From assembly GCF_001695855.1 (NCBI RefSeq), contig NZ_MBSS01000007.1, forward strand, positions 98,129 through 162,128: a DNA stretch of 64,000 nt, in the 5' to 3' direction. This DNA is from Ensifer sp. LC163 (GTDB taxonomy: Bacteria; Pseudomonadota; Alphaproteobacteria; Rhizobiales; Rhizobiaceae). Below, one piece after another: positions 44,684 through 55,956 of the stretch (position 1 is its first letter; each line of letters begins with the position of its first letter). Below the pieces are notes generated by a model. The model was not told the DNA's origin. It was given only the letters and a program-made list of their open reading frames with translations, and searched no databases. A program made the translations under genes and the position numbers.

Positions 44684-45561
44684 GAGCGTTTTCCTCCCCG
44701 AATTTCGGAGTAGAGATAGGGAACGATGATCGAGAAGATCATCACCAGCATGATGATGGCCGACGAGGCGCCGATGCCCATCTGGTTGCGGGTGAAGGTG
44801 TAGGAATACATGAAGGTCGCCGGCAGTTCGGTCGCCTGGCCGGGGCCGCCGCCGGTGAGGGCGATGATCAGGTCGTAGGCCTTGATCGCCAGATGGGCGA
44901 GAACGACGAAGGCGGAGAGGAACACCGGCCGCATCAGCGGAATGATAATCCGCCGGTAGATCGTCGATGTCGGTGCACCATCGATCTGCGCCGCCTTGAT
45001 GATCTCGTTGTCGACGCCGCGAAGGCCCGCGAGAAACATCGCCATGATGAAGCCGGTCGACTGCCAGACGGCGGCGATCACCACGCAATAGATCGCGTAG
45101 TTGCGGTCCTTGATCCAGTTGAACGAAAAGCTCTCCCAGCCCCAGAGGTGCATGGTGTTTTCAAGCCCGATGCCGGGATCGAGAAACCACTTCCACGCCG
45201 TGCCGGTAACGATGAACGACAGCGCCATCGGATAGAGATAGATCGGCCGCAGAAAACCTTCCGCCCGGATCTTCTGATCGAGCAGGATCGCAAGTCCGAG
45301 GCCGAGCACCGAGCAGATGATGATGTAGAGCGACGCAAAGATCGCCAGGTTGCTCACCGCCCGCCACCAGTGCGGCAGGGCCCAGAGCTTCTGATAATTG
45401 CTGAAACCGACGAAATTGTAGGACGGCAGCATCTTGCTGTCCGTCATCGACAGGAAGCCGGTATAGGCGATGAAGCCATAAACAAAGATCAGGACGATAA
45501 CGAAGCTCGGGGCGAGGACCAGCTTCGGTATCAGGTCCTGCAGTCGACTGCGGCTATCCAT
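44680..45561 (-). CDS. Sugar ABC transporter permease, MalF type
   Basis: A 293-residue permease of the CUT1 class. First helix FVIVLIFVYGFIAYTGFLSM, periplasmic loop, then the EAA motif GVDNEIIKAAQIDGAPTSTI then YRRIIIPLMRPVF (about 184-216), and ALTGGGPGQATELPATFMYS, which is very typical of MalF-like sugar permeases. ATGA overlap with the next permease couples their translation. It follows the binding-protein gene after a 179-base gap that holds an 11-bp hairpin. Confidence 0.92.
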   Translation of the reverse strand: MDSRSRLQDLIPKLVLAPSFVIVLIFVYGFIAYTGFLSMTDSKMLPSYNFVGFSNYQKLWALPHWWRAVSNLAIFASLYIIICSVLGLGLAILLDQKIRAEGFLRPIYLYPMALSFIVTGTAWKWFLDPGIGLENTMHLWGWESFSFNWIKDRNYAIYCVVIAAVWQSTGFIMAMFLAGLRGVDNEIIKAAQIDGAPTSTIYRRIIIPLMRPVFLSAFVVLAHLAIKAYDLIIALTGGGPGQATELPATFMYSYTFTRNQMGIGASSAIIMLVMIFSIIVPYLYSEIRGGKRS

Positions 45562-45699
45562 GAACGTTCACCACTTCTGGCGCTTAGCCGCCGGGAAACT
45601 CCCTGATATCGGCATTCGCGCAGGTTCTTTGTATCAAAACGCTCCCGCGCGTCCGCGGTGAACGCGGCGCTGCGAAGACGCTTGCATGTCAGAATGGGT

Positions 45700-45727
45700 G
45701 TCCGGGACGCCTGTTCGCGTCCCGGAC
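45700..45727. promoter_or_regulatory. Intra-operon hairpin after the sugar-binding-protein gene
   Basis: GTCCGGGACGC pairs perfectly with GCGTCCCGGAC around a 6-base loop. It lies 13 bases after the binding-protein stop on the minus strand. There is no T run, so it may stabilise the binding-protein mRNA or lower readthrough into the permeases. Confidence 0.55.
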
Positions 45728-45740
45728 CGGGTCTTGCCCG

Positions 45741-46985
45741 TTACTTCGCAGCCGCGACGGCAGCGACAAGTTCCTTGACTGCCTCTTCGGAGGACAGTTC
45801 ACCGTTGAACTCGCGCGTTACGACGTCGTAGATCGCGTTCTTGACGGCAGCCGGGTTGGCATGGCCATGAGCCATGGAACCGAACAGCGTGCCGCTGGTG
45901 TTGGCTTCGGCGAGATCCTTGATGCCCTTCTTGCCGCAAGCGTCGAAGTCGGTATCCGGAACGTCGGTGCGGGCCGGAACCGAACCCTTGACGACGTTGA
46001 AGGCCGACTGGAAGGTCGGGCTTTCGATCGCCGATGCCATTTGCAGCTGAGCAGGGATCTTGTCGTCGGCAACCTTGAACATCGCGAACTGGTCGGAGTT
46101 GAAGGTCACGGACCCTTGCGTGCCTGGGAAGCGCATGCAGACGAAATCGGTGCCCGGCACCTTCTTCGCCTTCAGGAATTCGCCCTTGGCCCAGTCGCCC
46201 ATGAACTGCAGGCCGGCCTTGTTCTCGATGACCATTGCCGAAGCGAGGTTCCAGTCGCGACCGGAGAAGTTGTCATCGACATAGGAGCGCAGCTTCGTCA
46301 TGCGATCGAAGGCTTCCTTCATCTTGTCGCCGCCGAGCGCTGCCGGGTCGAGATCGATGAACGCCTGCTTGTAGAAGTCGGTGCCGAGCGACAGCACAAC
46401 GGCGTCGAAGATCGTCGCGTCCTGCCACGGTTGGCCGCCATGGGCGATCGGCGTGATGCCCTGAGCCTTGAAGTTGTCGAGCAGAGCGATGAGCTCGTCC
46501 CAGTTCGTCGGCTCCTTGCCGCCGGCCTTGTCGAGGGCGGCCTTGTTGATCCAGACCCAATTGGTCGAGTGGACGTTGACCGGAGCGGCGATCCAGTGGC
46601 CGTCATATTTCGAGAATTGCTGCAGGGCCGTCGGGATGACCTTGTCCCAGCCTTCCTTGGCAGCGGTGTCGTCCAGGTTGCCGAGCGCGCCTTCCTTGGC
46701 CCAGTCGAGAATGTCGAAGCCGAGCATCTGCACCGCAGTCGGAGCGTTGCCCGAGGTGACGCGGGCGCGAAGCACGGTCATGGCTTCCGTGCCGCCGCCG
46801 CCGGCGACCGGCATGTCGGTCCAGGAAATGCCCTTGCCTTCGAGGTCCTTCTTCAGAACGTCGAGCGCGGCAGCTTCACCGCCGGATGTCCACCAGTGCA
46901 GCACTTCCACGTTTTCTGCTGCGCGCGCGGCAGTGGCCGCCATCATCAGCGCCACAACAGCCGTCGTCGTCATCAACTTGCGCAT
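45741..46985 (-). CDS. Sugar ABC transporter substrate-binding protein
   Basis: A 414-residue periplasmic binding protein of the SBP_bac_1 class. Signal peptide at about 1-22 ([20 protein letters not shown], then RA), mature start near [20 protein letters not shown]. Family features include [24 protein letters not shown] text at about 65-85 (here [20 protein letters not shown]) and [20 protein letters not shown] near the end. This subgroup is often labelled sugar- or glucose/mannose-binding. It is the first gene of the import and oxidation operon and diverges from a LacI regulator. The ligand remains unknown. Confidence 0.92.
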   Translation of the reverse strand: MRKLMTTTAVVALMMAATAARAAENVEVLHWWTSGGEAAALDVLKKDLEGKGISWTDMPVAGGGGTEAMTVLRARVTSGNAPTAVQMLGFDILDWAKEGALGNLDDTAAKEGWDKVIPTALQQFSKYDGHWIAAPVNVHSTNWVWINKAALDKAGGKEPTNWDELIALLDNFKAQGITPIAHGGQPWQDATIFDAVVLSLGTDFYKQAFIDLDPAALGGDKMKEAFDRMTKLRSYVDDNFSGRDWNLASAMVIENKAGLQFMGDWAKGEFLKAKKVPGTDFVCMRFPGTQGSVTFNSDQFAMFKVADDKIPAQLQMASAIESPTFQSAFNVVKGSVPARTDVPDTDFDACGKKGIKDLAEANTSGTLFGSMAHGHANPAAVKNAIYDVVTREFNGELSSEEAVKELVAAVAAAK

Positions 46986-47067
46986 CGTTTTCCTCCCGTT
47001 TGCAAGTTATCGAAGCGGAACCTCCTCCCGCCTCGGATATCGCACCGCCTAAGGCAGCGGCTGGCCA

Positions 47068-47085
47068 ATTTAAAACGTTATAAAT
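47068..47085. promoter_or_regulatory. LacI-type operator A, transporter promoter region
   Basis: ATTTAAAACGTTATAAAT is an 18-base near-palindrome (8 of 9 pairs) with central CG. It is in the 304-base divergent region between the sugar-binding-protein gene and lacI, 83 bases upstream of the binding-protein start. The base pattern differs from the GGAACGTTCC type at 40.3 and 54.4 kb. Confidence 0.6.
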
Positions 47086-47203
47086 TCAGCAAGTCAAGCA
47101 TTCCGCACGCGTGCGCTTCTTCACCTCAAGAAGCAATTGAAATTGCTGAATTATATGCAGCCTTAGGCTTTTCGCATCGCAACAATTCATGTCGCAGCGC
47201 GAG

Positions 47204-47220
47204 ATTTAAAACGTTTTCAT
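47204..47220. promoter_or_regulatory. LacI-type operator B, near the lacI start
   Basis: ATTTAAAACGTTTTCAT shares the ATTTAAAACGTT core with operator A. Their centres are 136 bases apart, near 13 helical turns, which would allow a repression loop. It lies 70 bases upstream of the lacI TTG. Confidence 0.5.
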
Positions 47221-47289
47221 GATTCGATTGCCTAAGCGTTCGTGCCACGTTACAAAAGCCGCTCTTGACCGCCTTGAGGATGACTAGCA

Positions 47290-48342
47290 TTGGCCGATCC
47301 CTCCAAGCCCGCCCGTTCTGAAGACAACAGCTCGCCCGCCAGACGCGGCAAGCCGACCCTTCGGACGATCGCCCAGATCACCGGGCTGGCGGTCACCACC
47401 GTTTCGCGTGCCCTTGCCGAAGCGCCACAAATCTCCGCCGACACCCGCCGGCGAGTTCGCGAGGTGGCGATCGAAATCGGCTATTCGCCCGATCGCGCCG
47501 CCCAGCGCCTGAAGACCGGCCGCACCAACGTCATTGCGGTGCTGCTCGACCCGCACGAGGAAATCCTCGGCTACGGTACCTCGATCATGAGCGGCATCGC
47601 CAAGGCGCTGCAGGGCACCTCCTACCACCTGATCGTCATGCCGAACTTCCTCAACACGACCAATGTCGAGGCGGTCAACTACATCACCCGCAACAGCATG
47701 GCTGATGGCCTGATCTTCTCGCGCACCGAACCGCTCGATCCGCGCGTCATGCTGCTTTCGGAGATCGGCTTTCCGTTCGTTACCCACGGACGCACGGAGC
47801 TTTCGGCGCCGCATGCCTATGTCGACTACGACAACTTCACCTTCTCCTATCAGGCGACCCGCCGGCTGATCGCCAAGGGGCGCCGCAAGCCGGCGCTGAT
47901 CAGCGGCCCGGCCGATTTCACTTTCGGCGGCCATCTGCAGCACGGCTTCATGACCGCCGTGCGCGAGGCGGGCTGCGCCTACGAAATCCTCTCCGGCATC
48001 GATCTCGACAGCCCGGCCGGCGACATTCGCGACCGTGTGCGCCAACGGTATGCCGAGCCCGACCCGCCGGACAGTTTCATGTGCGGCGGTGAAGTCTGCG
48101 CTCTCGCCACCATCACCGGCATGAGCGATTGCGGCCTGACGCTCGGCCGGGAATATGACATCGTCGCCAAGCAGACCTCGCACCTGCTCGGTGCAATCCA
48201 GCCCCAGGTCGAGACGATCTACGAGGACCTGACGGCCACCGGCGAGGACATGGGCCGCGTGCTGCTCCAGCGCATCGGCGGCGAAACCGACGTCAGCAAG
48301 CTGCAACTGCTGCTCTCTCCACAGATCCCGGCCAACTGGTAG
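47290..48342 (+). CDS. LacI-family regulator of the sugar transporter operon
   Basis: A 350-residue LacI/GalR regulator. Helix-turn-helix with the hinge helix: TLRTIAQITGLAVTTVSRAL then AEAPQISADTRRRVREVAIE (about 23-62). The ligand domain of the periplasmic-binding-protein type follows (VIAVLLDPHEEILGYGTSIM onward). The start is TTG at 47290 with GAGGA 9 bases upstream; no ATG in frame precedes the DNA-binding domain. It diverges from the sugar ABC operon. Two matching palindromes (47068 and 47204) fit autoregulation plus repression of the transporter, probably relieved by the imported compound or a derivative. Confidence 0.9.
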   Translation: MADPSKPARSEDNSSPARRGKPTLRTIAQITGLAVTTVSRALAEAPQISADTRRRVREVAIEIGYSPDRAAQRLKTGRTNVIAVLLDPHEEILGYGTSIMSGIAKALQGTSYHLIVMPNFLNTTNVEAVNYITRNSMADGLIFSRTEPLDPRVMLLSEIGFPFVTHGRTELSAPHAYVDYDNFTFSYQATRRLIAKGRRKPALISGPADFTFGGHLQHGFMTAVREAGCAYEILSGIDLDSPAGDIRDRVRQRYAEPDPPDSFMCGGEVCALATITGMSDCGLTLGREYDIVAKQTSHLLGAIQPQVETIYEDLTATGEDMGRVLLQRIGGETDVSKLQLLLSPQIPANW

Positions 48343-48454
48343 GCATCGGGCTGAGCCGCGCGACGACGACCGGTCGACGGCGTTCGATGACCCCGCGTCC
48401 CGTTTCGTTGTCGCGATCCCTGCCGTCATCGTTCGTCTCCTCCCATCCCCGGAG

Positions 48455-49963
48455 TCAGCGCGGCATCCACCAGCCGGTGCGCGCGCCGATATGCATGTTG
48501 AGCGTCTTGGTTTCGGTGTAGTCCTCGACCGCATGACGACCGAGCTCGCGGCCAAGACCGGACTGGCGATAGCCGCCGAACGGCAGCTCGGAAGCACCAT
48601 CCATGAAGGTGTTCATCCAGACCGTGCCGGCGCGCACGCGACGACCGATCGTCAGGCAGGTGTCGAAGTCGCGACTCCAGACACCGGCCGACAGACCGTA
48701 GTCGATGGAATTGGCGATGCGGATCGCCTCCTCGGTGGTCTCGAAGGTCAGCACCGACAGCACCGGGCCGAAAACCTCCTCGCGGGCAACGGCCATCTCA
48801 GGCCGCACCGACGAGAGAATAGTCGGCGCCATGAACTGCCCCATGCCGAGATCGAGCACCGTGCCGCCATGGGCGACAGCGGCACCATCCTTTGATGCGG
48901 CGGATACATAGCCGGCAATCTTTTCCAGATGCTGCGGCGTGATGATCGCACCGACCTGGGTTTCCGGATCGAGCGGATCGCCGACCTTGACCTTGGCCGA
49001 GAGCGCCGCGATGCGCGCCGTCACCTCTTCGGCAATATCGTGGTGAAGGATCAGTCGCGAGCCGGCATTACAGCATTCGCCGGCATTGAAGTACGCGCCG
49101 AATACGGCCGCGTCGATGAACTCGTCGATGTTGGCGTCGGGAAAGACGATCTGCGGGTTCTTGCCGCCGAGTTCGAGCGACACCTTCTTCAGCGTCTGCG
49201 CGGCATTGGCCATCGTCAGGCGGCCGACGCCGGTGGAGCCGGTGAAGGAAACCATGTCGACATCCGGGTGCGTCGTCATCGGCGCGCCGACCTCCGGGCC
49301 GGTCCCAGTAACGATGTTGACGACACCCGCCGGCACACCGGCCGCTTCGAGAATTTCGCCGAGGATCAGCGTCGAGGCAGAGGTCAGTTCGGAAGGCTTG
49401 ACCACGGTTGTGCAGCCGGCAGCAAGCGCAAAAGGCAGCTTCTGGCTGACGATCAGGAACGGGAAATTCCACGGCGTGATGATCGAAACGACACCGATCG
49501 CTTCACGCAGAACCACACCGAGCGTGCCATCGCCCAGCGTATTGTAGCTTTCGCCGTGAAGATCACGGGCAAGGGCTGCGGCATAACGCCAGATATCGGC
49601 GGCACCGCCGAGTTCGCCCTTGGCCTGGCTGATCGGCTTTCCCGATTCGATGGCGTCGAGGAAGGCAAGCTCGTCGGCGCGCGCGGCAATCATGTCGGCG
49701 GCCTTGAGCAGGATCAGTGACCGCTCGGACGCCGTCATGCGCGGCCAGGGGCCATCGTCGAAAGCACGGCGGGCAGCAGAGATCGCCCGCTCCGCATCGA
49801 CGCTCGCCGCCGCCTGATAGCGACTGACGACGACGCCGTGGCCGGGCGCGACACGCTCGATCGTGCGTCCGTCGGCACTGTCGACCCATTTGCCGTCGAT
49901 CAGCATCTGGAACGTGCGCACCTTGTGATCGCCGAGTGCCTTGGGCCTCACCAGAACCGTCAT
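48455..49963 (-). CDS. Aldehyde dehydrogenase (NAD-dependent, ALDH superfamily)
   Basis: A 502-residue aldehyde dehydrogenase. It contains the cofactor segment IITPWNFPFLIVSQKLPFAL, VVKPSELTSAS, catalytic Glu264 in SLELGGKNPQ and catalytic Cys298 in GECCNAGSRL, followed by EEVFGPVLSV. It resembles broad-specificity betaine/gamma-aminobutyraldehyde-type enzymes. The start ATG 49963 overlaps the crotonase stop in TAATG and has GGGAG 7 bases before it; an ATG 6 bases earlier is too close to that site. It is the last gene of the lacI-gfo-CoA transferase-crotonase-ALDH operon. The substrate is unknown; an aldehyde released in that pathway is likely. Confidence 0.9.
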   Translation of the reverse strand: MTVLVRPKALGDHKVRTFQMLIDGKWVDSADGRTIERVAPGHGVVVSRYQAAASVDAERAISAARRAFDDGPWPRMTASERSLILLKAADMIAARADELAFLDAIESGKPISQAKGELGGAADIWRYAAALARDLHGESYNTLGDGTLGVVLREAIGVVSIITPWNFPFLIVSQKLPFALAAGCTTVVKPSELTSASTLILGEILEAAGVPAGVVNIVTGTGPEVGAPMTTHPDVDMVSFTGSTGVGRLTMANAAQTLKKVSLELGGKNPQIVFPDANIDEFIDAAVFGAYFNAGECCNAGSRLILHHDIAEEVTARIAALSAKVKVGDPLDPETQVGAIITPQHLEKIAGYVSAASKDGAAVAHGGTVLDLGMGQFMAPTILSSVRPEMAVAREEVFGPVLSVLTFETTEEAIRIANSIDYGLSAGVWSRDFDTCLTIGRRVRAGTVWMNTFMDGASELPFGGYRQSGLGRELGRHAVEDYTETKTLNMHIGARTGWWMPR

Positions 49964-50742
49964 TACCATTCTCCCTTGAACTGGGCTTCGCGCTTTTCGG
50001 AAAAAGCAGCGACGCCTTCCCTGAGATCGCCTGTCTTGGCAACGAGGATCGAACCCAGCGCTTCGACCGCAGCACCTTTGTCCTCGCCGTTCGCAGAGGC
50101 GATCATCAGTTTTGAAATCTCGAGCGCGGCCGGACCACGCTTTGCCACGCGGGCGGCATAATCCCGCGCCGCCTGCATCACCGTTCCGGTTTCGACGACC
50201 GCATCGACCAGACCTTCCGCCTTCGCCGTCTCGGCGGAGAACATCTCGCCGCCGAGCACCATGCGCCGCACGATCTGGGCGCCGAAACGGGCAACAAGCC
50301 GCTGCGTGCCCGACCAGCCGGGCACCATGCCGAGGCTCGTTTCCGGCAGGCCAATCTTGATCTGGTTTTCGGCGATCCGGATGTCGGCCGCAGCGGCCAG
50401 TTCCAGGCCGCCGCCGAGCGCATGGCCGTTGAGCGCCGCGATAACAGGCATTCTCAACGTCGCCAGCCGCTCGAAGACCCGATGGCCGAATCGCACCCAG
50501 TCATGACCGAAGGCGGCGGCATCCATGCCGCCCCAGGCCTTGATGTCACCACCGGCGGAGAAGGCCTTGCCCTGCCCCGTCAGGATCAGCACGCGCACCT
50601 CGCGCATCACTTCCACCGTATCGCAGGCTGCAGCGAGCGCCTTCAGCATGTCGATGTCGAAAGCGTTGAGCTTTTCCGGACGGGCGACCGTCATCGTGGC
50701 GATCGGGCCGTCGACTGCGATCTGGATGCGGTCCTCAGACAT
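49963..50742 (-). CDS. Enoyl-CoA hydratase/isomerase family (crotonase fold)
   Basis: A 259-residue crotonase-fold protein acting on acyl-CoA thioesters. The oxyanion-hole parts are GKAFSAGGDIKAW and NGHALGGGLELAAAADIRIA, followed by LPETSLGMVPGWSGTQRL. The first catalytic Glu of hydratases is kept (PETSLG). At the place of the second (Glu164 of rat crotonase, in AMEMVLTG) it has Arg (RRMVLGGE). It may therefore be an isomerase, hydrolase or lyase rather than a plain hydratase. Start 50742 has GGGAGG 6 bases upstream and overlaps the CoA-transferase stop. Confidence 0.87.
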   Translation of the reverse strand: MSEDRIQIAVDGPIATMTVARPEKLNAFDIDMLKALAAACDTVEVMREVRVLILTGQGKAFSAGGDIKAWGGMDAAAFGHDWVRFGHRVFERLATLRMPVIAALNGHALGGGLELAAAADIRIAENQIKIGLPETSLGMVPGWSGTQRLVARFGAQIVRRMVLGGEMFSAETAKAEGLVDAVVETGTVMQAARDYAARVAKRGPAALEISKLMIASANGEDKGAAVEALGSILVAKTGDLREGVAAFSEKREAQFKGEW

Positions 50743-52348
50743 GGGCGCCTCCCGCAAGCGCACGGGCAGCTTTGACTGGCAGCTTCAGGCCGATCGGTGC
50801 CTCGTGGAAAAGTGCTGCATCCATGGTCTTCAAACGATCGGACACAATCAGAGGAAACTCGGACTGGTCGAGGATATGAGCCTGCAGGTCGACGCCCGGC
50901 GCGATTTCCGTGAGCATCACGCCTTCGGGCGTCAGCTTCATCACGCAGCGCTCGGTGACATAGGTGATGTCCTGGCCCTGTTCGATGCCGCGGCGGCCGG
51001 AGAAGGTAACGTGCTCGACCTCGTTGACGAGCTTCTTCAGCTTGCCTTCCTTCTCGATCACCAGTTTGCCATCGGCGACGGCAAGCTTGGCGCCGGCATT
51101 GAACATGCCGGAAAAGACGATCTTCTTCGCCCGCGCGGTGATGTCGACGAAGCCGCCGGCACCGGCCGTCACATGCGGCCGGAAGGAGAGCTTCGAGACA
51201 TTGACGGACCCGCTGCGGTCGATTTCGAGGAAGGAAAGCAGCGAGGCATCGAAGCCCGCACCCTGGAAATAGGTGAACTGGTAGGGCGAGGGCATGAAGG
51301 CATCGGCGTTGGACGCGCAGCCGAAGGCGAAATCCAAGAGCGGCACGCCGCCGACGGCACCCTGCTCGATCACCCAGGTAACGGCACCGTGCAGGCCTTC
51401 CTCGAGCAGGATTCGCGGCACGTTGGCCGAAATGCCGAAGCCGAGATTGACCGCGCTGCCCGTTTGCAGCTCCTGCGCCACACGGCGGGCGATGACCTTC
51501 TGGATGTTGAACTCCGGCACGCGGAAACTGTCGAGCGGACGGAAGATCTCGCCGGAGATGGCGGGATCATAGAGCGTCTGCGTCGTCTGCTTCTGGTCGG
51601 GATCGACGACGACATAATCGACGAGCACACCGGGCACACGCACATCGTGCGGCTTCAACGAGCCTTCCTTGGTGATGCGCTTGACCTGGGCAATGACGAT
51701 GCCGCCATTGTTGCGGGCGGCCAGCGCCTGGTCGAGGCCGCCGAGATAGGCGCCTTCATGCTCGTAAGTCAGGTTGCCGCGTTCATCCGTCGTGGTCGCG
51801 CGAATAATCGCCACCTCAGGCGCGATCGCCTTGAAATAGAGCCAGTCCTCGCCCTCGAAGGCGATCTTCTTGACCACCGGTTCGGCCGCCGCCGAGGCGT
51901 TCATGGCGCAGCCTTCGCGCGACGGGTCGACAAAGGTGTCGAGCCCGACCTTGGTCATGACGCCGGGGCGCTTGGCCGCGGCCTCGCGGTGCATGTCGAA
52001 GAGGATGCCGGAGGGAATGTTGTAGGCGGCGACTTCGTCGGCGCCGATCATCTGCCAGATCAGGGGCGGCTCGGCGCTCGACGGGCCGGAGGGATAGGAG
52101 CCGCCGATGATCTTCTTCAAGAGCCCCTTCTTGGCGATGTGGTCGACACCCCTGATGCCGCTCATGTCGCCCGCGGCGATCGGATGCAGCGTCGTCAGGC
52201 CACGGGGATGGCCGGTCGCCTCGAAGCGTTCGCCGATCGCCTTCAGCATCAGATCCGGGCAGCCGAGACCGCTGGAGGAGGAGACGGAAACGATTGCACC
52301 GTCCGGGATCAAGGCGGCCGCTTCGGCCGGCGAGATTTGCTTGTTCAT
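50735..52348 (-). CDS. Family I CoA-transferase, fused alpha-beta (YdiF-like)
   Basis: A 537-residue protein with both halves of a family I CoA-transferase in one chain, as in YdiF and propionate CoA-transferase. N-terminal half: ALIPDGAIVSVSSSSGLGCP and later ARNNGGIVIAQVKRI. C-terminal half: NLGFGISANVPRILLEEG and VTWVIEQGAVGGVPLL, where the Glu in IEQGAVGG is the expected catalytic residue. It moves CoA from a donor such as acetyl- or succinyl-CoA to an organic acid, activating it for the crotonase encoded next. ATG 52348 is chosen for GGA 5 bases upstream; ATG 52354 is equally possible. Confidence 0.88.
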   Translation of the reverse strand: MNKQISPAEAAALIPDGAIVSVSSSSGLGCPDLMLKAIGERFEATGHPRGLTTLHPIAAGDMSGIRGVDHIAKKGLLKKIIGGSYPSGPSSAEPPLIWQMIGADEVAAYNIPSGILFDMHREAAAKRPGVMTKVGLDTFVDPSREGCAMNASAAAEPVVKKIAFEGEDWLYFKAIAPEVAIIRATTTDERGNLTYEHEGAYLGGLDQALAARNNGGIVIAQVKRITKEGSLKPHDVRVPGVLVDYVVVDPDQKQTTQTLYDPAISGEIFRPLDSFRVPEFNIQKVIARRVAQELQTGSAVNLGFGISANVPRILLEEGLHGAVTWVIEQGAVGGVPLLDFAFGCASNADAFMPSPYQFTYFQGAGFDASLLSFLEIDRSGSVNVSKLSFRPHVTAGAGGFVDITARAKKIVFSGMFNAGAKLAVADGKLVIEKEGKLKKLVNEVEHVTFSGRRGIEQGQDITYVTERCVMKLTPEGVMLTEIAPGVDLQAHILDQSEFPLIVSDRLKTMDAALFHEAPIGLKLPVKAARALAGGAHV

Positions 52349-52358
52349 CGACATCCGT

Positions 52359-54400
<2,042 letters not shown>

Positions 54401-54438
54401 GGCATCCTCCCAAAACATGCGGTATTTCTCACATTCAT

Positions 54439-54456
54439 AATTGGAACGTTCCAAAT
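54439..54456. promoter_or_regulatory. LacI operator upstream of its own gene
   Basis: AATTGGAACGTTCCAAAT contains the perfect 14-base palindrome TTGGAACGTTCCAA (54441-54454). It is nearly identical to the 18-base site at 40307-40324. Downstream lies an AT-rich stretch (about 54555-54593) that probably contains the divergent promoters. Confidence 0.75.
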
Positions 54457-54663
54457 CAGTCAAGAGGAAAACGGTTACATTTTTGATTCCGGCAACACAG
54501 AAGCGGAGATGAAGCAGCGCGCGCAATTGACATACCAGCAAGATATTGGCGCCATAAATTCATAATATATCTCATAATTACATATACTTAATCTCGACTT
54601 GCCGCACTCCGTCTTCTCGCCGCACCGGACCCGGAAAACAAATGGCAACAATTGCCGCTTGAA

Positions 54664-54681
54664 ATTTGGAACGATCTAAAT
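54664..54681. promoter_or_regulatory. LacI operator upstream of the DUF993 gene
   Basis: ATTTGGAACGATCTAAAT keeps the left half-site ATTTGGAACG exactly and has two changes in the right half. It lies 39 bases upstream of the DUF993 ATG. Confidence 0.6.
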
Positions 54682-54719
54682 TATTCGAAAGCAACGGTCC
54701 GAGGAGGAGACGAAAGCCG

Positions 54720-55892
54720 ATGACAAGCCTGACGTTGCCACGCCAAGACGGCTCATTGGAGCACTACCGACTGACGGGAATCCCGCTCGAGCGGCCGAGC
54801 ACCGCCCCAACCTTCAACCGCATCGCCTACGCCGCCGCCCATGTCGTTTCGGATCCGCTTCGCGATGCCGATCCCTGGGGCAATGCCGCCATCGACTGGG
54901 ACCAGACCATGGCATTCCGCCATCACCTCTGGAGCCTGGGCTTCAAGATCGCCGAAGCGATGGACACGGCCCAGCGCGGCATGGGCCTCGCCTGGCCGGG
55001 CGCGCAGCAGCTGATCCGACGTTCCCTCGCCGAGGCGCGAAGCGTGCCGGGGGCCGACCTTGCCTGCGGCGCCGGAACGGATCACCTTTCACCTGCCGAC
55101 GCACGCACGCTCGACGACGTGATTGCCGCCTATGAGCAACAGATCGGTTTCGTCGAGGGTGAGGGCGGCCGCGCCATCATGATGGCAAGCCGCGCGCTTG
55201 CCCGCGTCGCCCGCTCGCCGGACGATTATCGTCATGTCTACGGTCATATCCTGCGCCAGACGAAGGACAAGGTGGTGCTGCACTGGCTCGGCGACATGTT
55301 CGACCCGCAGCTTAGGGGATATTGGGGGTCTGACGATTTCGATGAGGCGCTCGACGTGGTGCTGTCGATCATCGCGGCCAATCGCGACAAGGTCGAAGGC
55401 ATCAAGATTTCGCTGCTCGACAACGCCAAGGAAGTCGCCCTGCGCAGCCGCTTGCCTGAGGGTGTGCTCTGCTTCACCGGCGACGACTTCAACTATGTGG
55501 AACTGATCGAGGGCGACCGCGCGAAGTACAGCCACGCGCTGCTCGGCATCTTCGATGCGGTCGCTCCTTCCGCCTCCAAGGCGCTTGCGGCACTGGCCAA
55601 GGGCGATTTGGCCACGTTCCGCGGTGTGATCGAGCCAACCGTGCCGTTGTCGCGCAAGATATTCGAGGCGCCGACGCAGTATTACAAGGCCGGCGTCGTT
55701 TTCCTCGCCTGGCTGAACGGCCACCAGAGCCATTTCACCATGCCCGCAGGCATGCAGTCCGCACGTGGCCTCCTGCACTACACCGATATCTTCCGGCTTG
55801 CCGACAAGGCCAACGTGCTCGACCGACCGGAACTCGCTACCAGACGGATGCAGAGTTTTCTCGCGACCCTCGGCGTCGAACAGGCCGGCTGA
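54720..55892 (+). CDS. DUF993 protein (dihydrodipicolinate-synthase-like TIM barrel), function unknown
   Basis: A 390-residue protein of the DUF993 family, predicted to be a class I aldolase-like TIM barrel related to the DapA superfamily. Readable features include DPWGNAAIDWDQTMAFRHHL then WSLGFKIAEAMDTAQRGMG near residue 55-95, VVLHWLGDMFDPQLRGYWGS (about 200) and VEGIKISLLDNAKEVALRSR, where the Lys in GIKISLLD is a candidate Schiff-base residue. No reaction is firmly known to me. AGGAG lies 10 bases upstream. The preceding LacI operator ties it to the Gfo/Idh-CoA transferase operon, suggesting a carbon-carbon cleavage step in the same route. Confidence 0.8.
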   Translation: MTSLTLPRQDGSLEHYRLTGIPLERPSTAPTFNRIAYAAAHVVSDPLRDADPWGNAAIDWDQTMAFRHHLWSLGFKIAEAMDTAQRGMGLAWPGAQQLIRRSLAEARSVPGADLACGAGTDHLSPADARTLDDVIAAYEQQIGFVEGEGGRAIMMASRALARVARSPDDYRHVYGHILRQTKDKVVLHWLGDMFDPQLRGYWGSDDFDEALDVVLSIIAANRDKVEGIKISLLDNAKEVALRSRLPEGVLCFTGDDFNYVELIEGDRAKYSHALLGIFDAVAPSASKALAALAKGDLATFRGVIEPTVPLSRKIFEAPTQYYKAGVVFLAWLNGHQSHFTMPAGMQSARGLLHYTDIFRLADKANVLDRPELATRRMQSFLATLGVEQAG

Positions 55893-55900
55893 CAACGCAA

Positions 55901-55924
55901 GACGGCGCCCGCGCGGGCGCCGTC
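55901..55924. terminator. Hairpin between DUF993 and the TonB receptor (convergent)
   Basis: GACGGCGCCC and GGGCGCCGTC form a 10-bp perfect GC-rich stem with a 4-base loop. There is no T run on either side. It is placed 9 bases after the DUF993 stop and 33 bases after the receptor stop, so it may serve both. Confidence 0.55.
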
Positions 55925-55956
55925 AATGACCGGGGCAGGGACCTCGGTGGATTGTC

